In this document: positions 1 through 8,196 of the stretch, piece by piece
Layout of the letters: each line of letters begins with the position of its first letter
Numbering within the stretch: position 1 is the stretch's first letter
Origin: Enorma burkinafasonensis
GTDB taxonomy: Bacteria; Actinomycetota; Coriobacteriia; Coriobacteriales; Coriobacteriaceae
Assembly (NCBI RefSeq): GCF_902150035.1
Contig: NZ_LR597512.1
Span: 1-48,480, forward strand
Length of the DNA stretch: 48,480 nt
Reading direction: 5' to 3'
Made by a program: the position numbers and the translations under genes
The notes under the pieces: generated by a model
What the model saw: the letters and a program-made list of their open reading frames with translations, nothing else
Database searches by the model: none
What the model was told of the DNA's origin: nothing

Positions 1-74
1 TACATGTACTTCACCCCGGCTGAGCTCGCCGCCGTCCAGCTCACCATCGGCGGGGTCGCCGTCGACCCCGCGCT

Positions 75-260
75 CTACCGGATCGAGCCGGCGGGGGGCG
101 CGCCGGGCGGGGGGGACCCCTCGGTCACCGGCACGGTCACGGGCAGGGGCGCCGGGGCGGGCGCGGCCACCACCGGTGCGGGGCCGGCGGGTGCGCCGAC
201 CTCCTCCATCTCCACGAGGTACTGGGTTCCGTCGATCGAGATCTTGAATTTACGCAGCAT
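75..260 (-). pseudogene. Biotin carboxyl carrier subunit, N-terminal part only
   Basis: The first ~20 residues (M-L-R-K-F-K-I-S-I-D-G) followed by an Ala/Pro linker (residues ~23-50) are typical of the biotin-carrier gamma subunit of oxaloacetate/methylmalonyl-CoA decarboxylases. In the family a ~70-residue biotinyl domain with an M-K-M site follows the linker. Here the frame ends at codon 61, just where the domain should begin (G-A-P-P-A-G-S-I resembles its usual opening E-A-P-M-P-G-S-I). A good ribosome site (GGAGGGG) precedes the ATG. The gene lies just downstream of the OadG/MmdE-like gene, same strand, as in decarboxylase operons. The truncation may be a real break or an assembly junction near position 100. 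Confidence 0.6.
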
Positions 261-279
261 GGTTCCCCTCCATTGGTTG

Positions 280-633
280 CTACTTCTTGCGGTAGATGCG
301 CTTCACGGTGAACGAGCTCTTCTCCAGGGCGCCTGCGCCCAGCGCCGTGGCGATGGCGGCGACGCGCCGGTGCTCGGGGTTGGCCGCGAGCACGCGCTTC
401 ACCGTGAGCTTGCTTTCAGCCTGCGCGCCGGCAGCGATCGCCGATGCGATGACGCAGGCGGTGAGGTGCTTGTACGGGTCCACCGGCAGGTAGGCGGGCA
501 CCTCGTCCCATTCGTCGGCAGGGCAGCCGGGCGCCAGCTCGGTGCGCGCCGGTGCGTCGGCACGGGGCCGCTCGCCTTCCCGCTGCCGGGCCGCACGGGA
601 GGTGCGCCCGCGCAGCCAAGAGCGAAATCCCAT
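280..633 (-). CDS. OadG/MmdE-like small subunit of a sodium-pumping decarboxylase
   Basis: A 117-residue protein. The last 65 residues hold two copies of one pattern: an Ala-rich helix (H-L-T-A-C-V-I-A-S-A-I, residues 56-66) ending in L-T-V-K-R-V (76-81), then H-R-R-V-A-A-I-A-T-A-L (88-98) ending in F-T-V-K-R-I (108-113). Small accessory subunits of Na+-translocating decarboxylases (MmdE, OadG C-terminal region) carry one such helix plus V-K/R-R-I ending. The biotin-carrier fragment follows within 20 bp, which supports the assignment. The N-terminal third is basic and low complexity, with no clear membrane span. SD is AAAGGA, 8 nt before ATG. The family call is inferred from pattern and context. 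Confidence 0.55.
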   Translation of the reverse strand: MGFRSWLRGRTSRAARQREGERPRADAPARTELAPGCPADEWDEVPAYLPVDPYKHLTACVIASAIAAGAQAESKLTVKRVLAANPEHRRVAAIATALGAGALEKSSFTVKRIYRKK

Positions 634-1085
634 ATGACCGTCCTTTCTAGCACGCCGCCTGGACTTGCGGAAACGGCGCGGCGTGCACGCATGTGTAGAT
701 ATTGTATAGGGAGCGTGGCGCGCCTGCGGGGGCGGAGCGCGCCTTATCGGCGGTCGGAGGGCCGGCTACGTCGCGTTTCCCCTGTGTGCAACCGGGAAAT
801 GCGCGGGACATGGTCCGGAGACGCTAATCGGCGAACGGTAGGCGGCCCCGCTGCGCAGTGAGGGGTTTTCGGCGAACGGTTTCGCGCCTCACGGCGACGC
901 CGCGCCCTCGAGCGAGGCGGCGGGCGCGCCCGCCTACCCGCCGGCGCCCTCGGCGCACCGTGCCTGCGCGGGCGGCGTCGGGCGCGGGCGCTGTGTGCTC
1001 TCGGTGGTCATGATTAGCGTCCACGCCCCCCGGGCATAATCCCCAAGACTCAAGAGCCGTAAAGCGTATTCGTTGGAGGTATGAC
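634..1085. other. Intergenic region, divergent promoters, no gene seen
   Basis: A 452-bp gap between divergent genes with no credible ORF. An AT-rich patch at ~697-716 (TATTGTATAGG) probably holds the minus-strand decarboxylase promoter. CATAAT at 1036-1041 could be a -10 for the superoxide reductase. The motif GGCGAACGGT occurs twice (831 and 872), and a related motif recurs near 18.24 kb. Confidence 0.4.
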
Positions 1086-1448
1086 ATGGCGACGTTTTTC
1101 AAGGATGCCGATGGCAACATCATCACCGCGCTCAAGGCGGGCACGCCCGTGCCGGCCGGCTTCGAGGCGCTCGAGGCCAACACCACCGACGCCGCGACGG
1201 AGAAGCACGTCCCGGTCGTCGAGTCGCAGCGTGACGGCCACGTGCTCTGCGTGACCGTCGGCGAGGTCGAGCACCCCATGGAGGAGAAGCACTACATCGA
1301 GTGGATCGCGCTCGAGGCCGACGACCGCCTGGAGGTCCACCACCTCAAGCCCGGCCAGACCCCGCGCGTGTTCTTCCCCGCCGGCCCCAAGAACGGGACG
1401 GTCTACGCCTACTGCAACCTGCACGGCCTGTGGAAGGCGGATTTCTAG
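1086..1448 (+). CDS. Superoxide reductase (desulfoferrodoxin catalytic domain)
   Basis: Reduces superoxide to hydrogen peroxide without making oxygen; a cytoplasmic defence in anaerobes. All five ligands of the Fe(His)4Cys centre are visible in family order: H41 (E-K-H-V-P, with the conserved E39-K40 pair), H63 (E-H-P-M), H69 (K-H-Y), C110 and H113 (Y-C-N-L-H-G-L-W). At 120 residues it has a short N-terminal segment (F-F-K-D-A-D-G-N) where two-iron desulfoferrodoxins carry the four-Cys desulforedoxin site; those cysteines are absent, so this is a one-iron type. SD TTGGAGG precedes the ATG. Monocistronic, ended by the terminator at 1475. Confidence 0.93.
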   Translation: MATFFKDADGNIITALKAGTPVPAGFEALEANTTDAATEKHVPVVESQRDGHVLCVTVGEVEHPMEEKHYIEWIALEADDRLEVHHLKPGQTPRVFFPAGPKNGTVYAYCNLHGLWKADF

Positions 1449-1474
1449 CCGGCAGCCGCGCACAGCCGATGTCG

Positions 1475-1500
1475 GGGGCCGTCGCATGACGGCCCCTTTT
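1475..1500 (+). terminator. Rho-independent terminator after superoxide reductase
   Basis: Perfect 9-bp stem (1475-1483 with 1488-1496), GCAT loop, then TTTT; 27 bp after the stop codon. Confidence 0.9.
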
Positions 1501-1580
1501 GCCATACGGGGCGGCGGCGTGCAGGTAAACTGTTTCGTTAAGGTAAGTCAGGGGAACCGAGCGGGGAGGGAAGGCGTTCC

Positions 1581-3569
1581 ATGAAGATCGCGCTCGCGCA
1601 GATCGATTGCCGGCTCGGGGATATCGAGCGCATCTGCTCGCGTATCGAGAGCCAGGCCTCGCTCGCCCACGACCAGGGCGCGCGGGTCCTGTGCGTCCCG
1701 GCCCCGCTTCTGGGCGGCACCGCGCCCGGCACGCTCGCGGAGTCTGCCGACTACATCCACGACGTGCTCACGGCCCTGACCGACCTCTCCGCGCACTGCG
1801 CGCGCCTGGGCGTCGTCGCGCTCGTGCCCGCGGTCGTCGCGCACGAGGGCGCGCCCATCCTCGAGCTCTTCATGCTCAAGAAGGGGCGCGTGATCCCGGT
1901 GCGCACCCTTCTGGCCCTGCGCCGCGCCCAGGCCCAGGAGGAGCTCTGGCAGCCACCCGTGTTCGATGTCGACGGGGTGCGCCTGGCGGTCACGTTCGAC
2001 GCCCACCGCGACCTCGAGGAGCTCCCCCAGGGGGTCGACGCGCTCATCTACTTCCAGATGGACGCGCTCAACCTCGCGGACGAGTCGACGGCGGCGGTCG
2101 CGGCGGTCGCCGACGGCCATTTCCGCGAGCAGGTCGCCCGGCGGAGCCTGTGGTTCGCGTGCATGGCGCCCGTCGGCGGGTTCGACGACGCCGTCTTCTG
2201 CGGCGGGTCGTTCGTGATGGACGACGGCGGCCGCGTGGTCGCCTGCGCGCCCTGCTTCGAGGAGGCGCTGCTTATCCAGGAGATCTCCCGCGGGGTCGCC
2301 GTGCCGTGCATGGAGGACCACGAGCTGCCGCACTTCGAGCGCAACGAATGGCTCTGGGAGGCCCTGAGGCTCGGGCTCGCCGACGCCGTCGCCGCCCAGG
2401 CGCGCGGGCGCGCGGTGCTCGTGCTCGCCGGCGACCTCCCCAGCTCGCTGCTCGCGGCGCTCGCCGTGGACGCGCTGGGTCCGCGCAACGTGGTGGGGCT
2501 CTTCGTGGCCCGCCAGGGCATTGCCACGCCCGCCCAGGAGGCGGCCGAGGAGGCGCGCGCGTCACGGGCCCGCGAGCTCGCCCGCCATCTGGGCATCCGC
2601 CTGGTGGAGCGCACCGAGCCTGACCAGGGCCTCGTGCTCGACGCCGACGGGGCCGTCGCCTCCCGGGCGGGGCGCGCCGCGGGCATCGAGCGGCTGCTTC
2701 TGGCCGACCTGGCCCATGCCGAGGCCGCGGTGCCCCTGAGCGCGATCACCAAGACGCACGCGGCCCTCGCCCCCTCCATGGCGGAGGGGGCCCTCGCCGG
2801 CCAGATCGCGCCGTTCGGGGACGTGTACCTCACCGCGCTGGAGTTCCTCGCCCGTTCGCGCAACCGCGCCGGCGAGGTCGTGCCCGCCGAGCTGGTCTCG
2901 CTCAAGGCGGTCGCCTCGACCATGGGCGATATCGTCGCCCATGCCGTGTGGGCCGAGCGCGCCGACGCCGCCTACGCCGGCAAGATGGCGGCGCTTCTGG
3001 CGGAGCTCGAGCCCAACCAGATCGACGGCGTGCTCGAGGCGCACGTCGACCGCGGGCTCTCGCTCGACGAGCTGCCCCTGGCGCCGTCCGCGCCCGAGGC
3101 GTGCGCGCTGCTGCTCATGATCGTGCGCCAGGGCGAGACGGCCCGGCGTGCGCTGCCCATGGCGTTCTCGGTCTCGGCCCGCACGTTCGAGGAGCGCGCC
3201 TGGCCGCGCGGCCTCGCCTGGTCCGACCTGGGGCTGCGCGACGCCGAGCGCCTGACGCTCGCCGACGTGGCGCAGAAGGAGATCGAGCGCGCCGAGTCGC
3301 GTGGCGCCGAGATGGGCGAGCGCATGCGCGGCGAGCTCATGGGCCTCATCAGCGGGCTTTTGGGCATCAGTCCCGAGCAGCTGGAGGAGCTCGGCTCTGA
3401 GGAGGGCCAGCGCCGGCTGGGCGAGGGCATCGCGCGCTTCGAGAGCCAGATGCGCGAGGCGTTCGAGCAGATGGCCGAGCAGGATGGGCCGGATGCCGGA
3501 GGCGGCCATCCCGGCCAGGCGGGCGGCGCGCCCGGAATGCGCGGCCTGCCGTTCTTCTCCCTCAACTGA
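1581..3569 (+). CDS. Degenerate glutamine-dependent NAD synthetase-like protein
   Basis: A 662-residue protein with the two-domain layout of NadE: nitrilase-like residues 1-235 and NAD-synthetase-like residues ~255-545, plus a C-terminal ~110-residue extension rich in Glu/Gln and ending in Gly/Pro. Key active-site residues appear lost in both domains. The nitrilase Glu (usually F-P-E-L) is Ala41 in V-P-A-P-L. The expected Cys region reads L-I-Y-F-Q-M-D. The ATP pyrophosphatase loop S-G-G-x-D-S is A283-G-D-L-P-S-S. Later landmarks survive (T-K-T-H-A-A-L ~390, P-F-G-D-V-Y ~411). I infer a pseudoenzyme or altered function rather than a working synthetase; real NadE should lie elsewhere. The frame is open and GC3-rich, so it is selected as protein. 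ruvC starts 100 bp downstream. Confidence 0.75.
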   Translation: MKIALAQIDCRLGDIERICSRIESQASLAHDQGARVLCVPAPLLGGTAPGTLAESADYIHDVLTALTDLSAHCARLGVVALVPAVVAHEGAPILELFMLKKGRVIPVRTLLALRRAQAQEELWQPPVFDVDGVRLAVTFDAHRDLEELPQGVDALIYFQMDALNLADESTAAVAAVADGHFREQVARRSLWFACMAPVGGFDDAVFCGGSFVMDDGGRVVACAPCFEEALLIQEISRGVAVPCMEDHELPHFERNEWLWEALRLGLADAVAAQARGRAVLVLAGDLPSSLLAALAVDALGPRNVVGLFVARQGIATPAQEAAEEARASRARELARHLGIRLVERTEPDQGLVLDADGAVASRAGRAAGIERLLLADLAHAEAAVPLSAITKTHAALAPSMAEGALAGQIAPFGDVYLTALEFLARSRNRAGEVVPAELVSLKAVASTMGDIVAHAVWAERADAAYAGKMAALLAELEPNQIDGVLEAHVDRGLSLDELPLAPSAPEACALLLMIVRQGETARRALPMAFSVSARTFEERAWPRGLAWSDLGLRDAERLTLADVAQKEIERAESRGAEMGERMRGELMGLISGLLGISPEQLEELGSEEGQRRLGEGIARFESQMREAFEQMAEQDGPDAGGGHPGQAGGAPGMRGLPFFSLN

Positions 3570-3612
3570 TGCCCGAGGTGCGTTCGCGCTAGCGCGCTCG
3601 GGGCCGCTGTGC

Positions 3613-3618
3613 TAATCT
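3613..3618 (+). promoter_or_regulatory. Possible -10 element (TAATCT) for ruvCAB
   Basis: TG-x-TAATCT lies 52 bp before ruvC. Similar TG-rich -10 hexamers (TACACT, TATACT, TAGACT) precede other genes here. No clear -35. Confidence 0.35.
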
Positions 3619-3669
3619 AGAACAGATGTTCGAAGCGTTAGGGCGCGCGGGCGCCGGGGAAGGGGCCGC

Positions 3670-4194
3670 ATGGTCATCCTGGGGATCGATCCCGGTCTGG
3701 CGAACACCGGCTGGGGTGTCGTCGAGGAGCGGCGCGGGTCGTGCCGGTGCCGCGCCTACGGCTGCATCCATACCACGCCCGACGACGACCTCGCGTCGCG
3801 CCTGAGGGCCATCGTCGACGACCTCGCCCGCGCCATCGGGCGCTACCGGCCCGATGCCGCCGCGATCGAGGGCATCTACTTCGGCGCGAACGTGCGCTCG
3901 GCCATCCCCACGGCGCATGCCCGCGGCGCGGCGCTCGTCGCCTGCAGCCTCGCGGACATCGCGGTGGGGGAGTACACCCCCATGCAGATCAAGCAGGCCG
4001 TGGTGGGCACCGGCGCCGCCGACAAGCGGCAGGTCACCTACATGGTGCGCAGCCTCCTCGCGCTCGATCACGACCCCAAGCCCGACCATGCGGCGGACGC
4101 GCTCGCCTGCGCCATCTGCCATGCCAACCTCGTCCGTACCGAGGCGCTTACCAGCGGCGCCTACATCCAGGAGAAGGGAAACCCGTACTCATGA
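3670..4194 (+). CDS. ruvC: Holliday junction endonuclease RuvC
   Basis: Dimeric resolvase that nicks Holliday junctions during recombinational repair. The four acidic/His active-site positions are in place: D7 (G-I-D-P-G), E67 (A-I-E-G-I), H140 and D143 (P-D-H-A-A-D-A-L-A). Length 174 is normal for the family. SD GGGGAAGGGG. Its stop overlaps the ruvA start (ATGA), the first link of a ruvC-ruvA-ruvB operon. Confidence 0.97.
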   Translation: MVILGIDPGLANTGWGVVEERRGSCRCRAYGCIHTTPDDDLASRLRAIVDDLARAIGRYRPDAAAIEGIYFGANVRSAIPTAHARGAALVACSLADIAVGEYTPMQIKQAVVGTGAADKRQVTYMVRSLLALDHDPKPDHAADALACAICHANLVRTEALTSGAYIQEKGNPYS

Positions 4195-4808
4195 TCGCTC
4201 AGTTGCGCGGAACGCTCGTGGAGGCGACGCTCTCCCAGGCGGTGATCGATGTCTCGGGCATCGGGTTCGAGGTGGGCATCTCGGGCCTCACGGCGGCGGC
4301 CCTGCCGGCGCTCGGCGAGGAGGTCCGGCTCTTCACGCGCATGCGCGTGGGCCAGGACGCCGTGGCGGTCTTCGGCTTCGCCACGCGCGAGGAGCGCACG
4401 GTCTTCGACCGGCTCGTCGCCGTGGCCACGGTGGGCCCGCGTCTCGCGCTCGCGGTGCTCTCGAAGTACTCCGCCTCGCAGCTCTACTCCATCGTCATGG
4501 CCGAGGACGCGGCGGCGATGGCTGCGGTGCCCGGCGTGGGCAAGAAGAAGGCGCAGCGCCTCATCCTGGAGCTCAAGGGGTCGCTCGCCCAGGATACCGA
4601 GCTCGCGGGCGCGGCCGCGCCGCTTCCGGGCCAGGCGCCGCTCTCGCTCTCGAGCTCCTCGCCCGCAGACGACGCGCGACAGGCGCTGCTCTCGATGGGC
4701 TTCAGCCCGCAGGAGGCCGACCTCGCGCTCGAAGGGTATGATGGTCGGGACATGCGGGTCGAGGACCTCCTCGCCGCAGCGCTCAAGCGACTCGGGATGG
4801 ATGCATGA
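4191..4808 (+). CDS. ruvA: Holliday junction branch migration protein RuvA
   Basis: 205-residue DNA-binding subunit that loads RuvB on Holliday junctions. The N-terminal OB-fold begins M-I-A-Q-L-R-G-T-L. Helix-hairpin-helix signatures are at V-G-P-R-L-A-L and [11 protein letters not shown]. After an acidic, Ser/Pro-rich linker, a C-terminal UBA-like domain binds RuvB ([10 protein letters not shown]). The start at 4191 overlaps the ruvC stop as ATGA and has GGAGAAGGG upstream; a longer reading of this frame would run into ruvC. Its stop in turn overlaps the ruvB ATG. Confidence 0.96.
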   Translation: MIAQLRGTLVEATLSQAVIDVSGIGFEVGISGLTAAALPALGEEVRLFTRMRVGQDAVAVFGFATREERTVFDRLVAVATVGPRLALAVLSKYSASQLYSIVMAEDAAAMAAVPGVGKKKAQRLILELKGSLAQDTELAGAAAPLPGQAPLSLSSSSPADDARQALLSMGFSPQEADLALEGYDGRDMRVEDLLAAALKRLGMDA

Positions 4809-5899
4809 TGTGGGAAGACACCTCTGAGGACCTCTGGGCGGGTGACGCCGCGCGCAGCCCGCATGCCCCCGCGCCGGCCGCGCCCGCGCCCGGCCAGCAC
4901 GGCGACCGCTTCGTGACGGGCAACCTCACGGGCGAGGACCTGGATGTCGAGCGGTCGCTGCGCCCGCAGAAGCTCGATGACTACTGCGGTCAGGAGCACA
5001 TCAAGCAGAGCCTGCGCATCCTCATCGAGGCCGCCCAGAGCCGCGGGGAGACCTTGGACCACGTGATCTTCTCGGGCCCCCCGGGGCTCGGCAAGACCAC
5101 GCTCGCCGCCGTGGTCGCCAACGAGCTGGGCGCCCAGATCAAGACCACCTCGGGCCCCGCCATCGAGCGCACGGGCGACCTCGCGGCGATCCTCACCAAC
5201 CTCCAGCCCGGCGACGTGCTCTTCATCGACGAGATCCATCGCCTCAACCGCTCCGTCGAGGAGATCCTCTATCCCGCGATGGAGGATTTCGCGCTCGACA
5301 TCGTGATCGGCAAGGGGCCCGCCGCCCGCTCGATCCGCCTCGACATCCCGCGCTTCACGCTCGTGGGCGCCACCACGCGCTCCGGCATGCTCACTGGCCC
5401 TCTGCGCGACCGCTTCGGCATCTCGTTCAGGCTCGACTACTACAGCGTCGACGACCTCGCTCAGATCGTGCTGCGCTCCGCGGCGATCCTCGGCGTGGAG
5501 GTCGACCGCGCCTCGGCGCTCGAGATCGCTTCGCGCTCGCGCGGCACGCCGCGCCTGGCGAACCGCCTGCTCAAGCGCGTGCGCGACTACGCGCAGGTGC
5601 GGGGGAGCGGCCCTGTGGACCTGCCGATCGCCCGCGAGGCGCTCGAGTTCTTCGAGATCGACGAGCTCGGTCTGGACTGGATGGACATCCGCATCCTGGA
5701 GACGCTCGCCAAGACGTTCCGCGGCCGCGCTGTGGGCCTCACCACGCTCGCGAGCGCCGTGGGCGAGGACCCCTCCACCCTCGAGGACGTCTACGAGCCC
5801 TACCTGCTGCAGCGCGGTCTCATCGTGCGCACCCCGCAGGGCCGCATGGCGACCCTGGCGGCCTTCGACCACCTGGGCATGGAGCCGCCGGCACGGTAG
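4805..5899 (+). CDS. ruvB: Holliday junction branch migration helicase RuvB
   Basis: AAA+ hexameric motor driving branch migration with RuvA. Visible: Walker A G-P-P-G-L-G-K-T (91-98), Walker B L-F-I-D-E-I-H (139-145), sensor-1 G-A-T-T (188-191), arginine finger in P-L-R-D-R-F-G (199-205), and the C-terminal winged helix (~290-364). A ~45-residue Ala/Pro-rich N-terminal extension makes it longer than the usual ~340. Two ATGs are adjacent (4805, 4808); 4805 gives the ATGA overlap with ruvA. Confidence 0.97.
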   Translation: MMWEDTSEDLWAGDAARSPHAPAPAAPAPGQHGDRFVTGNLTGEDLDVERSLRPQKLDDYCGQEHIKQSLRILIEAAQSRGETLDHVIFSGPPGLGKTTLAAVVANELGAQIKTTSGPAIERTGDLAAILTNLQPGDVLFIDEIHRLNRSVEEILYPAMEDFALDIVIGKGPAARSIRLDIPRFTLVGATTRSGMLTGPLRDRFGISFRLDYYSVDDLAQIVLRSAAILGVEVDRASALEIASRSRGTPRLANRLLKRVRDYAQVRGSGPVDLPIAREALEFFEIDELGLDWMDIRILETLAKTFRGRAVGLTTLASAVGEDPSTLEDVYEPYLLQRGLIVRTPQGRMATLAAFDHLGMEPPAR

Positions 5900-6002
5900 G
5901 GGCACGTCCCGCCGGGCGCGGGCGAGGCGGTGCCTACCGGGCGCCCTCGGGCGCGCATGCGCCTACGCCGCCCGCCTCGCGCCCCGAGCTTCCCCGCGCT
6001 GC

Positions 6003-6008
6003 TACACT
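6003..6008 (+). promoter_or_regulatory. Possible -10 element (TACACT)
   Basis: Hexamer 34 bp before the C69 dipeptidase start, matching the TACACT/TATACT form before several genes here. No convincing -35. Confidence 0.35.
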
Positions 6009-6041
6009 GGGGAGGACCGACGGCGTATCGAGGAGGCCCCC

Positions 6042-7562
6042 ATGCCCTGCACCACCATCCTGATCGGCAAGAACGCGAGCTATGACGGCTCGACCATCGT
6101 CGCCCGCAACGAGGACTCGCCCAACGGGCAGTTCGAGCCCAAACGGCTCTGCGTCGTGAAGTCCGAGGACCAGCCGCGCGTCTACACGGCGACGACCTCG
6201 AAGGTCACCATCGAGCTGCCCGGCGACCCCATGCGCTACACCGCCGTGCCGGATGCCGTGCCGGGTCACGGGCCGTGGGCGGCCGCCGGCGTGAACGAGC
6301 TCAACGTCGCGATGAGCGCGACCGAGACCATCACCTCGAACCCGCGCGTGCTGGGGGCCGACCCGCTCGTCATCTACCGCCCGGCCGAGGGCGCGGAGGG
6401 CGAGCCCGGCTACGTGCCCGCCCGGCCGGGCGGCATCGGCGAGGAGGACATGGTGACGCTCGTGCTGCCCTACATCACGAGCGCCCGCGACGGCGTGCGG
6501 CGCCTGGGCGCGCTCCTCGAGCGCTACGGCACCTACGAGATGAACGGCATCGCCTTCTCAGACGTCGACGAGATCTGGTGGCTGGAGACCGTGGGCGGCC
6601 ACCATTGGATCGCCCGGCGCGTGCCCGACGACGCCTACGTGACCATGCCCAACCAGCTGGGCATCGACCGCTTCGACCTCGCAGACGCCGAGGGCGCCGA
6701 GGCCGAGCACATGGCGAGCGCCGACCTGCGCGCGTGGATGGCCGAGCACCACCTCGACCTCACGCTCCGCGGCGACGGCGACGCGACGGACGTCTTCAAC
6801 CCGCGCGAGGCCTTCGGCTCGCACACTGATTCGGACCACGTGTACAACACGCCGCGGGCCTGGTACATGCAGCGCTGCCTGAACCCGCACGACAGCTGGG
6901 ACGGCCCGGCCGCGCGCCACACGCCCGAGTCCGACGACATCCCCTGGGCGCGCGTCCCCGAGCGCAAGCTCACCGTCGAGGACGTGAAGGACGTGCTCTC
7001 GGCGCACTACCAGGGCACCCCGTTCGACCCGTACGGCACCCTGGGCACGCCGGGCTCGCGGGCGCGCTACCGCCCCATCGGTATCAACCGCAGCGGCCAG
7101 CTCGCCGTGCTGCAGCTGCGCGACCGGGTGCCCGCGGCCTGGCGCGCCGTGCAGTGGATGGCCTTCGGCTCGAACCCCTTCAACGCGCTCGTGCCCTTCT
7201 ACACCAATGTGGACGCGCTGCCGGAGTACCTCGGCAACACGACCGCGCGCGTGACGAGCGAGAGCTTCTACTGGGCGAACCGCCTCATCGCGGCCCTGGC
7301 GGACGCGCGCTTCCACGAGAACGCAGCCGCGATCGAGGGCTACCAGGAGGCCATGGCCGCCGCGGGCCACGCGATGCTCGGCCGCACCGACGCCGAGGCC
7401 GCCGCAGCCTCCGAGGACGAGGTTCCGGCCCTGCTCGCCCGCGCGAACGACGATATGGCCCGCAAGCTCAAGCGCGCCACCGAGGAGCTTCTGGGCAAGG
7501 TGCTCTACATCACGAGCTGCGCGATGCGAAACGGCTTCTCGATGTCGGACAACGAGCGGTAG
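6042..7562 (+). CDS. C69-family dipeptidase (PepD-like)
   Basis: N-terminal nucleophile hydrolase that cleaves dipeptides. Cys3 directly after the initiator Met-Pro is the expected catalytic nucleophile, exposed by N-terminal processing. The opening M-P-C-T-T-I-L-I-G, then D-G-S-T-I-V-A-R-N-E-D (15-25), is the family signature. Length 506 is usual. No signal peptide, so probably cytoplasmic, consistent with use of imported peptides in an amino-acid-fermenting anaerobe. Strong SD GAGGAGG. Monocistronic; the next gene starts 163 bp later after a GC-rich spacer. Confidence 0.92.
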   Translation: MPCTTILIGKNASYDGSTIVARNEDSPNGQFEPKRLCVVKSEDQPRVYTATTSKVTIELPGDPMRYTAVPDAVPGHGPWAAAGVNELNVAMSATETITSNPRVLGADPLVIYRPAEGAEGEPGYVPARPGGIGEEDMVTLVLPYITSARDGVRRLGALLERYGTYEMNGIAFSDVDEIWWLETVGGHHWIARRVPDDAYVTMPNQLGIDRFDLADAEGAEAEHMASADLRAWMAEHHLDLTLRGDGDATDVFNPREAFGSHTDSDHVYNTPRAWYMQRCLNPHDSWDGPAARHTPESDDIPWARVPERKLTVEDVKDVLSAHYQGTPFDPYGTLGTPGSRARYRPIGINRSGQLAVLQLRDRVPAAWRAVQWMAFGSNPFNALVPFYTNVDALPEYLGNTTARVTSESFYWANRLIAALADARFHENAAAIEGYQEAMAAAGHAMLGRTDAEAAAASEDEVPALLARANDDMARKLKRATEELLGKVLYITSCAMRNGFSMSDNER

Positions 7563-7599
7563 CGTCCCGCGGGCGGACGCCGGGCGCTCGCCGCGCGTC

Positions 7600-7660
7600 T
7601 GCGTCCACCGGCGGCTCGCTCGCCGCGCACCAGCGTCCACCGGCGGCTGCGCCGCCGCGC
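7600..7660 (+). repeat. Short direct repeat and hairpin in the spacer
   Basis: GCGTCCACCGGCGGCT occurs twice about 33 bp apart; the second copy runs into a CGGCGGC-TGC-GCCGCCG hairpin that could end dipeptidase transcription. No U tract. Confidence 0.4.
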
Positions 7661-7725
7661 CCGGCCGTTACGCGCGGGCCGCTTAGGGTACAACAGATGA
7701 AATGGACCCGGATGAGGGAGGAAAC

Positions 7726-8172
7726 ATGGCCAAGACCTTCGAGGAGCTCGTCACCGACATGCTCGACATGAGCCTGGGCGCCGCCGCCATGGCGGCCGAC
7801 AAGGGCAAGGAGTTTTTGGACGACCTCACCGCACGCGGCGCGCAGGCGCGCGACGAGGCCGCGCAGAGCGATTTCGGCCGCTCGATGGCCGAGGTCTTCA
7901 AGCAGGCCGGCGACGCCGTCGAGGACGCTACCGATCGCCTGAGCGAGCGCGGCGCGACCGTCGCCGAGCGCATCTTGGACGAGCTCATCGCGGCGCGCGT
8001 GCGGCCGCTCTCCGCGACCGAGCGCACGGCCTTCATCGCGCACGTGAACGAGCTCGTGGCCTCCGTGCCGGAGGCCGCCGTCTCCGTGCCGGTCGAGTCC
8101 GTGGAGGACGAGACCGCACCCGCCGAGGACGCCCCGGCGGACGGCGACGCCACCGCGGCCGACGGGGAGTAG
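7726..8172 (+). CDS. Phasin-like helical protein
   Basis: 148 residues. Residues ~1-100 are amphipathic helix (F-E-E-L-V-T-D-M-L-D-M, then long Ala/Glu/Asp/Arg stretches) and 110-148 form an acidic Ala/Pro/Glu/Asp tail. This resembles phasin/PhaI-type proteins, which coat granules or associate with membranes; no granule polymerase gene is near. The start at 7726 has GGAGG at the right spacing; an upstream in-frame ATG at 7702 lacks a ribosome site. UbiB follows 24 bp later, so the two are probably co-transcribed. Function not established. Confidence 0.7.
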   Translation: MAKTFEELVTDMLDMSLGAAAMAADKGKEFLDDLTARGAQARDEAAQSDFGRSMAEVFKQAGDAVEDATDRLSERGATVAERILDELIAARVRPLSATERTAFIAHVNELVASVPEAAVSVPVESVEDETAPAEDAPADGDATAADGE

Positions 8173-8196
8173 GGGCCCGCGCGTCCCTAGAGCACC

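Noticed and set aside
4-861. 285-codon plus-strand ORF as one protein
   Set aside because: Only the first ~30 codons look coding; the rest is antisense to the two minus-strand decarboxylase genes.
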